Assembly: GCA_963662155.1 (NCBI GenBank) | Contig: OY759275.1 | Span: 3,240,706-3,304,705, forward strand | Origin: Lamellibrachia columna | Lineage: Eukaryota > Annelida > Polychaeta > Sabellida > Siboglinidae | Length of the DNA: 64,000 nucleotides | Reading direction: 5' to 3' | Part shown: positions 44,460 through 56,885 of the stretch, one piece after another | How the letters are laid out: the number at the start of each line of letters is the position of its first letter | How positions within the stretch are numbered: the stretch's first letter is position 1 | Made by a program: the position numbers and the translations under genes | Notes under the pieces: generated by a model | The model's input: the letters and a program-made list of their open reading frames with translations, nothing else | Database searches by the model: none | Told to the model about the DNA's origin: nothing

Positions 44460-46177
44460 CAGGGCTGGGTCAAATTACACAAAATTATATCAATTACAAT
44501 TACATAATTTTTTTAATTTCAATTACAATTACATTCATAATTTTCCAAATCAATTACAATTACAATTACATTGTTTCAATTTCAATTACAATTACAATTA
44601 CATTATGCGGAACCAAATATATTCAGCATTTGTTAATTATGTATTTTTGCACGTTTTGCTGAATTTAAATATTTTGCACACAACTGATAAACAAATATAA
44701 CGGTAATGTTTGTACATTTTGTTGAACTTTGACTTTGAATTATATTAAATAAAAAGATAGCAGTTTAAAACATATTTTCATTATATCAAAATACAATGCA
44801 GTATCCGGACATAATCCTACAGGACATATTCCTTACAGGCAAAATCACAAAATATGAAAAGTGAACAAAATCCCACAGGACAAAATAAAAAAAATTGAAA
44901 ATTGGACAAAATCCCACACGCCATAATACAATATTTATTTGTAGTTCTTCTCTAAGCATCCTTTCTAGTTTTGCAGACATTTATATGTATGCATTTCTTA
45001 CATTTTTCTTCCGAAAATACTAATAATAGGGTATGATGTGTTTACTTTGAGGTTGTAGCTCCTGCTCTAAGCTAACATTCTTAATTGGTCTGCCCTTTGC
45101 TTTGTGTTGGGAATGGGGAGAGAGGCCATATAAATGGTCTTTGCCACCTGACCTGTCTCCAATCCACCACAACACAAGGGGTGTAATTGGCTTGCAAACT
45201 CTGCAATGTTTCACAGAGCTGATATTTTTTGAAGCAATATCAGGCTACAGGTCTTTCCATGTTGTTTGAATACCAGCTTAGCCTTTGTCTGACAATGTCT
45301 GTGCATTGTTTATTGCTTCCTGGCTGTTACCAACTTATTGAAAAGGCTAATCGCTAAGGCTACCCACCACTAGCACCACGGACCAGTACCCACCACTAGC
45401 ACCATGGACCAGTACCCACCACTAGCACCATGGACCAGTACCCACCACTAGCACCATGGACCAGTACCCACCACTAGCACCATGGACCAGTACCCACCAC
45501 TAGCACCATGGACCAGTACCCACCACTAGCACCATGGACCAGTACCCACCACTAGCACCATGGACCAGTACCCACCACTAGCACCATGGACCAGTACCCA
45601 CCACTAGCACCATGGACCAGTACCCACCACTAGCACCATGGAGCAGTACCCACCACTAGCACCATGGACCAGTACCCACCACTAGCACCATGGACCAGTA
45701 CCCACCACTAGCACCATGGACCAGTACCCACCACTAGCACCATGGACCAGTACCCACCACTAGCCCCATGGACCAGTACCCACCACTAGCCCCATGGACC
45801 AGTACCCACCACTAGCCCCATGGACCAGTACCCACCACTAGCCCCATGGACCAGTACCCACCACTAGCCCCATGGACCACTACCCACCAGACAGTGAATA
45901 CTGTAACTGAAATATAAATATATAAGCAGGTGTTATTATTAGTCTTGATTTTCAACTCATGTGAGACTGAAATTCTACTTTTATTAATAATTCGTTCAGG
46001 TAGTTTGTGATATGAAATGTACTGTAATTGATTGTAATTGAAATAAATGTTCAATTATACAAAACATAACAATTACAATTACAGCAAAATTTCGAAACCA
46101 TAATCAATTACAATTACAATTACACAGTTTTGCTGTAATCAATTACAATTACAATTACATAATTGGACCAAGCCCTG
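44460..46177. mobile_element. Non-autonomous hAT-type DNA transposon, 1718 bp
   Basis: The left end CAGGGCTGGGTCAAATTAC and the right end, read on the minus strand, CAGGGCTTGGTCCAATTAT are inverted repeats matching at 16 of 19 positions. Both sides are flanked by the identical 8-mer CAAGCGAA (44452-44459 and 46178-46185). An 8-bp target duplication and TIRs starting CAG are the hallmarks of the hAT superfamily. Both subterminal regions are packed with AATTAC repeats (44492-44607 and 46024-46160). Minus-strand frames at 44980-44786 and 45214-45020 are short and unrecognised, and no transposase is present. A 26-bp array fills 45362-45881. Movement would need a transposase from elsewhere. Confidence 0.93.
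45362..45881. repeat. 26-bp minisatellite inside the hAT element, 20 copies
   Basis: Unit around ACCCACCACTAGCACCATGG plus ACCAGT, no indels. The five units towards the right read AGCCCCATGG instead of AGCACCATGG, so variants are sorted along the array. Each unit has CCATGG. Confidence 0.97.
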
Positions 46178-47458
46178 CAAGCGAAAGCGTAAACATTTAC
46201 TTTACGTTTGGGTAGCAATGTTTTAGATTGTCTTTTAATAATTGTCTTTTATTATGTTGGTGCAATACATGTTTAGAAATATATAAAATTCGACCACGCG
46301 GGGGGTGGGGGGTGGGGGGGTGGAGAGTGGGGGGGGTGTTCTTATTCTTATTCGCTGGTCACATAAATACACATTACACAGAACGTACACAGACAGAGCA
46401 GCATGACTCATGCACGTACTCATGCACGTACTCATGCACGCAGGCATGTGCACACAGGATATCGATAAGAACCGTGACTATTATATTAGATGCACACATT
46501 TACATGAGCTGAGTGCAAATACATCTACTCTTTCTGTTATTGCATTTTGTGAGCGTACGCTGATGGATACATCGATTATCCGCGCTATTTTACATTTGAA
46601 CCACGATTGGATCAGTCATCATCATCATCATCACCATCACCATCCATCTTCTGTCCTCTGCGAGTCCTGATCGGGGGGGGGAGTGGCGTTTCACCAAGAC
46701 AAAGAACTCATAAGGAAAACCCATCAGAACAAAACATCCATCATAGATTTTTAAAAGCGTTTCAAAATGCTTTCCCTCATAAAATCTATCATTAGCTAAA
46801 GATCGAAATTTCCATCATAAGTTCCGCAGCGTGCACAATTGGGCAAAATAAATAGAAAAGTTGTCCAAAAGTGGCTGATAATACCTTCCGTCGAACACTT
46901 TTCAACTACATTTCACTTATTTGCTCACTGGGTGAAGAGAACAAATGTAATTTAAAGAGAAGACGCCGCGTCGGAGAGGACACTATTTCTGTGACACGGC
47001 GACGACGTGTAGTTTTGACAAGGGAAGTTTTGACAGTTTTCAATAACAAAGCTCGCGAAGAGCGTCAACAGCCTCAACCGAAGTCGTGTCATCGTGTATA
47101 CCAGTATAAAGGTTAGGGGTGTACATATTTTGGTTAGACAGCTAAAAATTGGCTCACCAACGAAACAATGAATAGCAAACGTTTCGCGAACGACCTTGAC
47201 CTTTGCGATGCCGTAAAACAGCGCACACGACTTGTCAACGTCAGTGCTGTAAAATAGACGCTGTAGGCAAAATCCATAATTTACGAGCTATTCATCTCAC
47301 ATTTTAAAAACTTATTTGATTGTGAAAAACTGGATTTCTACATAAAAGTGGAGTCAAGATAATACGCAGTTAGGTAAATGCCACGGCACTGTTTATGATG
47401 GATATGTTTTGCCTTCTGAGCGTCTTAAGTTAAGTTAAGAGAGTTTTTAAGAGAGTTT
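46178..47458. other. Mostly unassigned DNA with simple sequence
   Basis: 46302-46336 is G-rich. 46407-46446 repeats CATGCACGTACT. 46617-46650 is (CAT)n. The plus-strand frame at 46871-47116 (81 codons, GTG start) has a basic patch KRRRRV but no recognised domain. Confidence 0.4.
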
Positions 47459-47544
47459 CCATGACCATGACCATGAGTCATGACCATGAGTCATGACCAT
47501 GACCATGAGTCATGACCATGACCATGACCATGACCATGACCATG
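47459..47544. repeat. (ATGACC)n array
   Basis: ATGACC repeats with GTC insertions making ATGAGTCATGACC blocks. Confidence 0.93.
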
Positions 47545-47700
47545 AGCGTTTTTATGATTTACTCTTAGTGAAATGCAATTTTGATTTTCGATCATAGCTA
47601 AGGAGCGAAATCGATTTTTAAGAACTACCATATTGGCATGTAGGCTTATCTAACGTGGCTAGTCATACAGTACAGGGTTCAGCCTACTGTAACGTTTCCC

Positions 47701-48897
47701 GGGCGAGTAACTGGGGCATGATCCCTACAATCGCCTGCCTGTGCCCTACATTCGTGTGTAACACACCAGGGCGTGTAACTGGGGCATGATCCCTACAATC
47801 GCCTGCCTGTGCCATACATTCGTGTGTAACACACCAGGGCGTGTAACTGGGGCATGATCACTACAATCGCCTGCCTGTGCCCTACATTCGTGTGTAACAC
47901 ACCAGGGCGTGTAACTGGGGCATGATCACTACAATCGCCCGCCTGTGCCCTACATTCGTGTGTAACACACCAGGGCGTGTAACTGGGGCATGATCCCTAC
48001 AATCGCCTGCCTGTGCCCTACATTCGTGTGTAACACACCAGGGCGTGTAACTGAGGCATGATCCCTACACTCGCCTCCCTGTGCCCTACATTCGTGTGTA
48101 ACACACCAGGACGTGTAACTGAGGCATGATCCCTACACTCGCCTGCCTGTGCCCTACATTCGTGTGTAACACGCCAGGACGTGTAACTGAGGCATGATCC
48201 CTACACTCGCCTCCCTGTGCCCTACATTCGTGTGTACCACACCAGGACGTGTAACTGAGGCATGATCCCTACACTCGCTTGCCTGTGCCCTACATTCGTG
48301 TGTAACACCAGGACGTGTAACTGAGGCATGATCCCTACACTCGCCTCCCTGTGCCCTACATTCGTGTGTAACACACCAGGACGTGTAACTGAGGCATGAT
48401 CCCTACACTCGCCTCCCTGTGCCCTACATTCGTGTGTAACACACCAGGACGTGTAACTGAGACATGATCCCTACACTCGCCTCCCTGTGCCCTACATTCG
48501 TGTATAACACGCCAGGACGTGTAACTGAGGCATGATCCCTACACTCGCCTCCCTGTGCCCTACATTCGTGTGTACCACACCAGGACGTGTAACTGAGGCA
48601 TGATCCCTACACTCGCTTGCCTGTGCCCTACATTCGTGTGTAACACCAGGACGTGTAACTGAGGCATGATCCCTACACTCGCCTCCCTGTGCCCTACATT
48701 CGTGTGTAACACACCAGGACGTGTAACTGAGACATGATCCCTACACTCGCCTCCCTGTGCCCTACATTCGTGTATAACACCAGGACGTGTAACTGAGACA
48801 TGATCCCTACACTCGCCTCCCTGTGCCCTACATTCGTGTGTAACACACCAGGACGTGTAACTGAGGCATGATCCCTACACTCGCCTGCCTGTGCCTA
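47701..48897. repeat. 68-bp minisatellite, about 18 copies, with 338-bp higher-order period
   Basis: Units run from GGGCGTGTAACTGGGGCATG to CCTACATTCGTGTGTAACAC and a final ACCA; some have 66 bp. The first five copies carry GGGCG and CTGGGG; the rest carry GGACG and CTGAGG. A marked block (GTACCACACC, then CGCTTGCC, then a 66-bp unit) occurs at 48234 and again at 48572, exactly 338 bp (4 x 68 + 66) apart. Confidence 0.96.
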
Positions 48898-49144
48898 CAG
48901 CTACACAGTTGAATCTAAGGCATCTAATGCCTAAACAACATCGCAGTTAATTTTGAGGCATCTATTGCCTAAACACCCTCACAGTCGAGTCTTTGCGTCC
49001 TTACAACCCGTTTATTGTGCCTGTCCCTTGTGTCGCGCTGTATCCCTGTTACCGCCCGTCTGGGAAACGGGGATGATTTCCCGGTCTTCGTGAACGGAAA
49101 GTTGTCGCCATTTGACGTCGCAATTCGGCAGTCGGGTCGTCCGC
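48898..49144. other. Short duplicated hairpins, otherwise unassigned
   Basis: AGGCATCTAATGCCT (about 48918-48932) and AGGCATCTATTGCCT (about 48956-48970) are small inverted repeats in two related copies. Confidence 0.6.
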
Positions 49145-49388
49145 AGCCAAAGTGCGTATCGTCTGCAGTCGAGGAGCATATCGCGTGCAGTCGAAGAGCG
49201 TATCGTCTGCAGTCGAAGAGCGTATCATCTGAAGTCGAAGAGCGTATCGTCTGAAGTCGAAGAGCGTATCGTCTGCAGTCGAAGAGCGTATCGTCTGCAG
49301 TCGAACAGCGGGTCGTACTCTGCCAAGGAGCGTACCGTCTGCCGTCGAAGAGCGTATCGTCTGCCGTCGAAGAGCGGGCCGTCCACTG
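49145..49388. repeat. 22-bp array, about 10 copies
   Basis: AGTCGAAGAGCGTATCGTCT plus GC with GAAGTC, GCCGTC and GGTCGT variants; several changes per copy, so it is older than the other arrays. Confidence 0.92.
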
Positions 49389-49436
49389 CTGAGACTCGCC
49401 TGTTTATCGTCGTTTTCACCATGATGCTATATTTCG

Positions 49437-49766
49437 ATGCAAAATAATCAAAATAATGAAAGCGAAACCCACGGGAAAGGGCCAGTTCCGGTGTCAGCTG
49501 TATTGGCTAATCAAATGTCTTTGCCTACCTTGGGTCTACAAGCAAAACTAGACAACCTAGCAAGTTTGGAGACGATGAACATTGGCTATTGTTGTAATAA
49601 ATTCGCTCTGGAAGCCAGGCTGGCGCTTTGCAGATTCCACCAGACTAACAAACAGATGACATTTGTCCTACATCTCCTAGATTACTTTAAAGCTCGTTCC
49701 CTTTCCAAATCCTCCAGAAAATCCCCAGTGGCTTTGATAAGACAAGACACAATTGTGATGGTCTGA
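49437..49766 (+). CDS. Unrecognised 109-codon open frame
   Basis: ATG-started, not repetitive, and one of few such frames in the window. It reads a hydrophilic N-terminus (MQNNQNNESETHGKGPVPVS), then a mixed segment with GYCCNKFALEARLALC and FVLHLLDYFKARSLSKSS. I see no signal peptide, membrane helix or known motif. The start is the first ATG after the 22-bp array. It could be part of an exon or of a decayed mobile element, or a chance frame. Low support. Confidence 0.15.
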   Translation: MQNNQNNESETHGKGPVPVSAVLANQMSLPTLGLQAKLDNLASLETMNIGYCCNKFALEARLALCRFHQTNKQMTFVLHLLDYFKARSLSKSSRKSPVALIRQDTIVMV

Positions 49767-50228
49767 CTATGATGAGATTCGCCATCGAAACAAACTTCCT
49801 TTGCCTGTGCCTATCTAGCAGTATCCGGCCACTGCATATAGCACGAGTCAGAAGGCACCTATAATGAAAGCCGACCACGACGGTGCCTATGTACCTGGTG
49901 GAACGAAGTTGTTAAAAGTGATTCAACGCAAGTCGGCAGCAGCATACATGACGCTAGTAACGTATTCAAAGATACTGTTCAAGTTTATGTAACTAACCAT
50001 AGTCCTTGCATTGCAAACTGAAATGCATATATATGTAGCACAATTAGTGAAAGTCTATTACTGTTCATATGATTACACGTCTTGCATATTTACTTATTTA
50101 GTACAAATCGCATCCTTGTAGTGCCTGGATACGTGGGGGTGTTTTTGTCTACGTCTTTCGGAAGAGTCACTAAAAGCCTTTGGCCCCTTCAACCTGGTGT
50201 CTATGTCAGGCGAATTGAATGCGTAACA
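49767..50228. other. No recognisable feature
   Basis: Nothing supported before the 78/79-bp array. Confidence 0.3.
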
Positions 50229-51880
50229 GAGCTGGTGGTGTCTCCCTCTCTCAAATCCACTGGTTCTTGCTCCCTCCCTCCGCTCGAAGGCAGAGGGCGG
50301 CGGCCAGAGCTGGTGGTGTCTCCCTCTCTCAAACCCACTGGTTCTTGCTCCCTCCCTCCGCTCGAAGGCAGAGGGCGGCGGCCAGAGCTGGTGGTGTCTC
50401 CCTCTCTCAAACCCACTGGTTCTTGCTCCCTCCCTCCGCTCGAAGGCAGAGGGCGGCGGCCAGAGCTGGTGGTCTCTCCCTCTCTCAAACCCACTGGTTC
50501 TTGTTCCCTCCCTCCGCTCGAAGGCAGAGGGCGGCGGCCAGAGCTGGTGGTGTCTCCCTCTCTCAAACCCACTGGTTCTTGTTCCCTACCTCCTCTCTGA
50601 TGGCAGAGGGCGGCGGCCAGAGCTGGTGGTGTCTCCCTCTCTCAAACCCACTGGTTCTTGTTCCCTCCCTCCGCTCTGATGGCAGAGGGCGGCGGCCAGA
50701 GCTGGTGGTGTCTCCCTCTCTCAAACCCACTGGTTCTTGTTCCCTACCTCCGCTCTGATGGCAGAGGGCGGCGGCCAGAGCTGGTGGTGTCTCCCTCTCT
50801 CAAACCCACTGGTTCTTGTTCCCTCCCTCCGCTCTGATGGCAGAGGGCGGCGGCCAGAGCTGGTGGTGTCTCCCTCTCTCAAACCCACTGGTTCTTGTTC
50901 CCTACCTCCGCTCTGATGGCAGAGGGCGACGGCCAGAGCTGGTGGTGTCTCCCTCTCTCAAACCCACTGGTTCTTGTTCCCTACCTCCGCTCTGATGACA
51001 GAGGGCGACGGCCAGAGCTGGTGGTGTCTCCCTCTCTCAAACCCACTGGTTCTTGTTCCCTACATCCGCTCTGAAGGCAGAGGGCGGCGGCCAGAGCTGG
51101 TGGTCTCTCCCTCTCTCAAACCCACTGGTTCTTGTTCCCTACCTCCGCTCTGAAGGCAGAGGGCGACGGCCAGAGCTGGTGGTGTCTCCCTCTCTCAAAC
51201 CCACTGGTTCTTGTTCCCTACCTCCGCTCTGAAGGCAGAGGGCGGCGGCCAGAGCTGGTGGTCTCTCCCTCTCTCAAACCCACTGGTTCTTGTTCCCTAA
51301 CTCCGCTCTGATGGCAGAGGGCGGCGGCCAGAGCTGGTGGTGTCTCCCTCTCTCAAACCCACTGGTTCTTGCTCCCTCCCTCCGCTCGAAGGCAGAGGGC
51401 GGCGGCCAGAGCTGGTGGTGTCTCCCTCTCTCAAACCCACTGGTTCTTGTTCCCTACCTCCGCTCGAAGGCAGAGGGCGGCGGCCAGAGCTGGTGGTGTC
51501 TCCCTCTCTCAAACCCACTGGTTCTTGCTCCCTCCCTCCGCTCGAAGGCAGAGGGCGGCGGCCAGAGCTGGTGGTGTCTCCCTCTCTCAAACCCACCGGT
51601 TCTTGCTCCCTCCCTCCGCTCGAAGGCAGAGGGCGGCGGCCAGAGCTGGTGGTGTCTCCCTCTCTCAAACCCACCGGTTCTTGCTCCCTCCCTCCGCTCG
51701 AAGGCAGAGGGCGGCGGCCAGAGCTGGTGGTGTCTCCCTCTCTCAAACCCATTGGTTCTTGCTCCCTCCCTCCGCTCGAAGGCAGAGGGCGGCGGCCAGA
51801 GCTGGTGGTCTCTCCCTCTCTCAAACCCACTGGTTCTTGCTCCCTCCCTCCGCTCGAAGGCAGAGGGCGGCGGCCAGAGC
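50229..51880. repeat. 78/79-bp minisatellite, 21 copies
   Basis: Units start GAGCTGGTGGTGTCTCCCTC and end AGAGGGCGGCGGCCA. 78-bp units (GCTCGAAGG) form the two ends and 79-bp units (GCTCTGATGG or GCTCTGAAGG) the middle. Other marks such as GGTCTCTCC and CCTACCTCC follow their own pattern. The 1-bp length difference breaks every reading frame in the middle, which argues against coding. Confidence 0.96.
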
Positions 51881-52514
51881 TACCGTAGTTGCCTTCCCCT
51901 GAGCGTAGTGGACAACGGCCGACTAGACAACGGCCACGAATGATGATTATTTAATCACTGGTGCATATACCGTACAGCCGACCCCACCCTAAACTGTTTT
52001 TTTTAAGGAACGTGATGCCTTTTTAGCACTGAAAGAGTCAATGGTTGACGTTTCCTTAAAAACACCCTTTTTAATCTTTTGGTTTTTACCACTGAAAATA
52101 CCTCTGGGACTCATCAGTAAACTGTCCTTTACTGGAGAAATATGTAACTTTTGGTCATTGATAGAGCCCTTTTAGACCATAGCCCCATATTAAACTTTCT
52201 TTATGGAACATGGTGCAGTATTTACGTCACTTTAGAGTCCATTTGTGACTTTGCCTGTAGAAAATTAGCCTTTTGTTTAACATTTTTGCTTTTTGGACCA
52301 CTGACAATGTCCACTGGGACAGAAATAAATATTCTATTAATCGACTGCTTATTACATGTGTCGATGTTTTGGCATAGCGTCTCGCCATAGGTCTGGACAG
52401 GACGTTTTACATCCTTACAGATCGAGAGAAATAAAACCAACATAATTAAAGGTTCGAGATGGGCAACGCCCTATAGTTGCAGAGTGATAAAATTAGCGAT
52501 AACTCTGAAGAAAA
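51881..52514. other. No recognisable gene
   Basis: T-rich stretch. Words like ACCACTGAAAAT and GACCACTGACAAT recur at about 52087 and 52297, and again at 53480, which may mark a very diverged repeat. Confidence 0.3.
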
Positions 52515-52874
52515 ATGTGCATTCGGCTTTCATTTGACGAAGACGGGTATGCTTTGACTGACCCGACAGAGTTGAGTGGCTGCTACCTCAAAGGCCTCGC
52601 CATCAACCGTGCTCCTTTTTCCGGTGCAACACACATAGCTACCACAACAAAGGCGACTGGACCGTTGGCGTGCAGACACGCAACATCTTGCACAGGAGCC
52701 ATACTAGTTAGAGTTGGCAACGGGGCAGTCATCACAGAAGATGTATCGTGCTCCGTCGTCTTTCATGTCCGTCCAGCAACTAGTCTAGCAGTCGCAATTT
52801 CAACGCACCGCAAACCAATGAAAATGTCGTCACATGTCCTACATCAGATATATTTCCTGAAATCAATATGTTAG
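52515..52874 (+). CDS. Unrecognised 119-codon open frame
   Basis: ATG-started and non-repetitive. It reads MCIRLSFDEDGYALTD, later HIATTTKATGPLACRHATSC, TGAILVRVGNGAVITED and VSCSVVFHVRPATSL. It holds five or six Cys and no obvious signal peptide or membrane helix. I recognise no family. It lies between two arrays with no other gene-like sequence around it. It may be an exon piece or chance. Confidence 0.18.
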   Translation: MCIRLSFDEDGYALTDPTELSGCYLKGLAINRAPFSGATHIATTTKATGPLACRHATSCTGAILVRVGNGAVITEDVSCSVVFHVRPATSLAVAISTHRKPMKMSSHVLHQIYFLKSIC

Positions 52875-53814
52875 GCGATGAAGCCATCCTTGTCATCGTT
52901 TTGCTCATGCATCTAACGTGCAATCTAATCTGTAGACGCAGCAAATACATTGCCTACAGCCCATTGTTGAAATGTCGATTTGCAATACTCCTAATTAGTG
53001 CCGTGTTTGCTGGTTGACATTATGTCCGATGTACCCGTCAGCTTTGTGGTTGGATCAATGTCACCACGAATAAACAACAGTATCCGATTTAGAAATATTT
53101 TATGTATCCGAATAAATAGACGAGTGATATGATCTCTTACGTCCAGCGTGCGTGCGTGCGTGCGTGCGCGTGTTTTTACGTGTGCGTGTGTGAATACCGT
53201 TAGCCCACTCAAAAGCTCTCGCTAAATTGAAATTGAAAGAAAAACTCCCGATGGCAGTGCACAATATCAAAGCTTTTGCTGTCACGTCGCGCGCGATTCC
53301 TATATATATACTCACCGTCTTCCAATGTGTAATCACATTAGACACCAGCATGCGGTAAAGAGTAGATGGTTATGTCGGAAGGACCGAGCTTCAAGCTGAC
53401 GAGAAGGGAACCTTTACGCATATCCAGGTGTAATCTGAGCAGTAGGTAAATTGCCTTTTTTGTATAGTTGTTTCTTTGTGACCACTGAAAATATCCTTTG
53501 GAGAATGTGCACCCCAAATGGAAAAGAAGCATCTTATAAATGATACGACACAACAGGAAGAAATCAGCTGTGACGGGCACAGAAATGCCCGTAGTGTTAT
53601 CTTCGAGAACAGCACACTCTTAACGGCTTCGTTATTATTTCCTCATATCGTGCACTGGCACCCGCGACCATGATATAAACGTTGTATCTACACAACATAG
53701 TGCGATATTGATTCAGCTGTTGATATATTCTGCAGCATGTCAGGAGTCTTGAAACGTTAGGCAAATTCTCTCTTTATAGCGTTGACTAGAGACTGAGACG
53801 AGGACTTTCTGTCT
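52875..53814. other. No recognisable gene
   Basis: A short (GCGT)n tract lies at 53142-53170. The rest is unassigned. Confidence 0.35.
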
Positions 53815-54384
53815 GTCCGAGGGCGTCAGCGTGATGCATGTGCTGTCCGAGGGCGTCAGCATGGTGCATGTGCTGTCTGAGGGCGTCAGCATGGTGCATG
53901 TGCTGTCTGAGGGCGTCAGCATGGTGCATGTGCTGTCTGAGGGCGTCAGCATGGTGCATGTGCTGTCTGAGGGCGTCAGCATGGTGCATGTGCTGTCTGA
54001 GGGCGTCAGCTTGGTGCATGTGCTGTCTGAGGGCGTCAGCGTGGTGCATGTGCTGTCTGAGGGCGTCAGCGTGATGCATGTGCTGTCTGAGGGCGTCAGC
54101 ATGGTGCATGTGCTGTCTGAGGGCGTCAGCATGGTGCATGTGCTGTCTGAGGGCGTCAGCATGGTGCATGTGCTGTCTGAGGGCGTCAGCATGGTGCATG
54201 TGCTGTCTGAGGGAGTCAGCATGGTGCATGTGCTGTCGGAGGGCGTCAGCATGGTGCATGTGCTGTCCGAGGGCGTCAGCATGGTGCATGTGCTGTCGGA
54301 GGGCGTCAGCATGGTGCATGTGCTGTCTGAGGGCGTCAGCATGGTGCATGTGCTGTCTGAGGGCGTCAGCATGGTGCATGTGCT
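53815..54384. repeat. 30-bp minisatellite, 19 copies
   Basis: Units contain GAGGGCGTCAGCATGGTGCA and TGTGCTGTCT; no indels. Since 30 is a multiple of three, at least four frames stay open throughout. Confidence 0.97.
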
Positions 54385-55222
54385 GCGAAAAAAACCCTCA
54401 AAGAAGAATCACCTCTGCGTCTACTCGTACCAGACCAAATGTCTGTATGTGTTCTTTAGTTTGGTTTGTTTTGGGCGAGCCTGTTAATGATTATGTAGTC
54501 GACTGTAATCGTTGCGGACAATAATTATGATGAACGACACAGCTAAAGTGATGGTGTTGCGCGTTGACTCAGCGGTTGTTGGTGTTGGTTTGAAACCTGG
54601 AAATGATTAATAAAACATTGGCTAAAACACTATTACTAACGAAATCAAAATAAAAACGTTGATATAACAACACATCCGGTAAACGGTTGACTCCAACAGA
54701 GTAGGCGAAATACTATTAACCTTTACATGTTTTCAGCACTGAAGTACGTCCCAATTGAAGGACGTCCCAATTGAAGGACGTCCCAATTGTCTAGTGTTTG
54801 GTTTCTCGAGAGCAGCATCCTTGTCCATTCTTGTCCATCCTTGTCCATTCCCAGTAGCGGAGATGTGTTCCACAGGCACTGTTAAGTGTCTTCCACTTAC
54901 AGCGTACGATGCGTCGACATTACCGTCCGCAGGCGTTTCTAGAATTAGTACACACGAAATAAGCTGTTTGTAGTTGAACACTACTGCAGGCGTTGCCGTA
55001 GAGTCGAGCAGAGATAAGGTGCTTTTAGGCGATATGAAAGGAGAGAAGGCGGAAGACTACTACCATCTGTTTCTACTACACACGGACGCAAAGGTTACAC
55101 TTACAACATGTTACAAACATGATATTCGAGCGGACCAGTATCTTGGTAATACGTGAGATACGGGAAATGTATCGGTACTTTATAGAAAGGCGTGTCTTAT
55201 AACTAGACCGATGGATATACGT
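54385..55222. other. Unassigned DNA with a 16-bp triplet
   Basis: 54747-54790 holds about three copies of CCCAATTGAAGGACGT. I recognise no gene here. Confidence 0.45.
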
Positions 55223-55627
55223 CATCCGACGGACCAACAACGCATGCGTCATCCGACGGACCAACAACGCATGCGTCATCCGACGGACCAACAACGCATG
55301 CGTCATCCGACGGACCAACAACGCATGCGTCATCCGACGGACCAACAACGCATGCGTCATCCGACGGACCAACAACGCATGCGTCATCCGACGGACCAAC
55401 AACGCATGCGTCATCCGACGGACCAACAACGCATGCGTCATCCGACGGACCAACAACACATGCGTCATCCGCAGGACCAACAACGCATGCGTCATCCGAC
55501 GGGCCAACAACGCAAGCGTCATCCGACGGACCAACAACGCATGCGTCATCCGACGAACCAACAACGCATGCGTCATCCGACGGACCAACAACGCATGCGT
55601 CATCCGACGGACCAACAACGCATGCGT
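55223..55627. repeat. 27-bp minisatellite, 15 copies
   Basis: Units contain CATCCGACGGACCAACAACG and CATGCGT. The palindromic GCATGC recurs in most copies. Confidence 0.97.
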
Positions 55628-56340
55628 CATCCGGTTGATGTAAAAATAGATTTTATAAGTTGATTAGTTCAGAACGTTTCCTTTACAGCGGACTATCGCT
55701 GTAAGGAACGTGTTGGGACCTGATCAAACTCTTCCGTATATGCTCGATATGTTCCATACTTTCCGTAGTTTATAGTATAGATGTCGACGCCATTGAGATA
55801 TTGGTCGTCATTACTTTCACTAGCAAAAATGCCCGTCCCCAGGACGGGATAACTTGGTAGGTCATACGTGACAGTCATGATAGCAATGTTTACCAAATAC
55901 GCTCGAGATTGTTTAAGGGAACGTCAAACGTAGTACCAGAAACAACCGCGTCACGCACGTGATGCAATACTGGTTGCTTGTTCAACATGTTGAAGGTCGC
56001 GTGAATTTATACCTAAGGATACTTGTGTTTTGTGTTGGTTGTAGAATATATATTTATTGTGTATTGGCCCTGGGTCTGCGACCTCGGGTCAATGCGTGGG
56101 CGCGTGCTGTCTACTATAATTAGTATAAACCGCCCAGATGGCGCTACGTACTCTCAAACGGTTTACGTACCGAAGTATTCGCCGCGGGGCGCGTGTTTTC
56201 TGCGAAGTTAACGTTTTACGTAGCGAACATTTGATTTACAAACAAAAGAACCCTTGATATACGGGTTATTTCGAAAAAATAAAGGCGTTACGTTTCATTC
56301 GCGAGTTGCCAGCCGTCTAGGAGGAAAACGTTAACATAAA
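55628..56340. other. No recognisable gene
   Basis: Short frames without known motifs. Confidence 0.3.
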
Positions 56341-56499
56341 CATATACAAACATACATAACCATATACAAACATACATAACCATATACAAACATACATAAC
56401 CATATACAAACATACATAACCATATACAAACATACATAACCATATACAAACATACATAACCATATACAAACATACATAACCATATACAAACATACATAC
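56341..56499. repeat. 20-bp minisatellite, 8 copies
   Basis: Unit CATATACAAACATACATAAC, perfect except at the last copy. Confidence 0.97.
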
Positions 56500-56885
56500 G
56501 CCAGCTCGATTATAGTTAGATTCTGTTCACTAGACAAAAAGAAGACAACGGACTCTGGAAGGTAGAAGAAGAACAAACGTTCCATTGTGTATGACGATTG
56601 CACTACACTTGGCACTGTAATCACAAAGTACATATTCGTCAGATCAGAATGTTGCAAATCGTGCGATCTACAAGACAAACCATCATCAAGATATATATAT
56701 ATATATATAATTTTTTTTATTCATAATAATAACACTAAAACACATACACACGCACGCACGCAAACACACACGCACACACTATTATTATCATCTTTATCAT
56801 CATCAACAACATCATTATCGTTGGTGTTGTCGTCATAGTCATCGTCGTCATCGATTCGTCATTTTCTTCTTCATTGTCATCGCTA
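56500..56885. other. Unassigned, simple-sequence patches
   Basis: (AT)n at 56690-56709 and CACACGCACG at 56744-56778; otherwise nothing. Confidence 0.4.

Noticed and set aside
51881..53500. Diverged dispersed repeat around ACCACTGAAAAT words
   Set aside because: Three short matches without a collinear alignment I could follow by eye.
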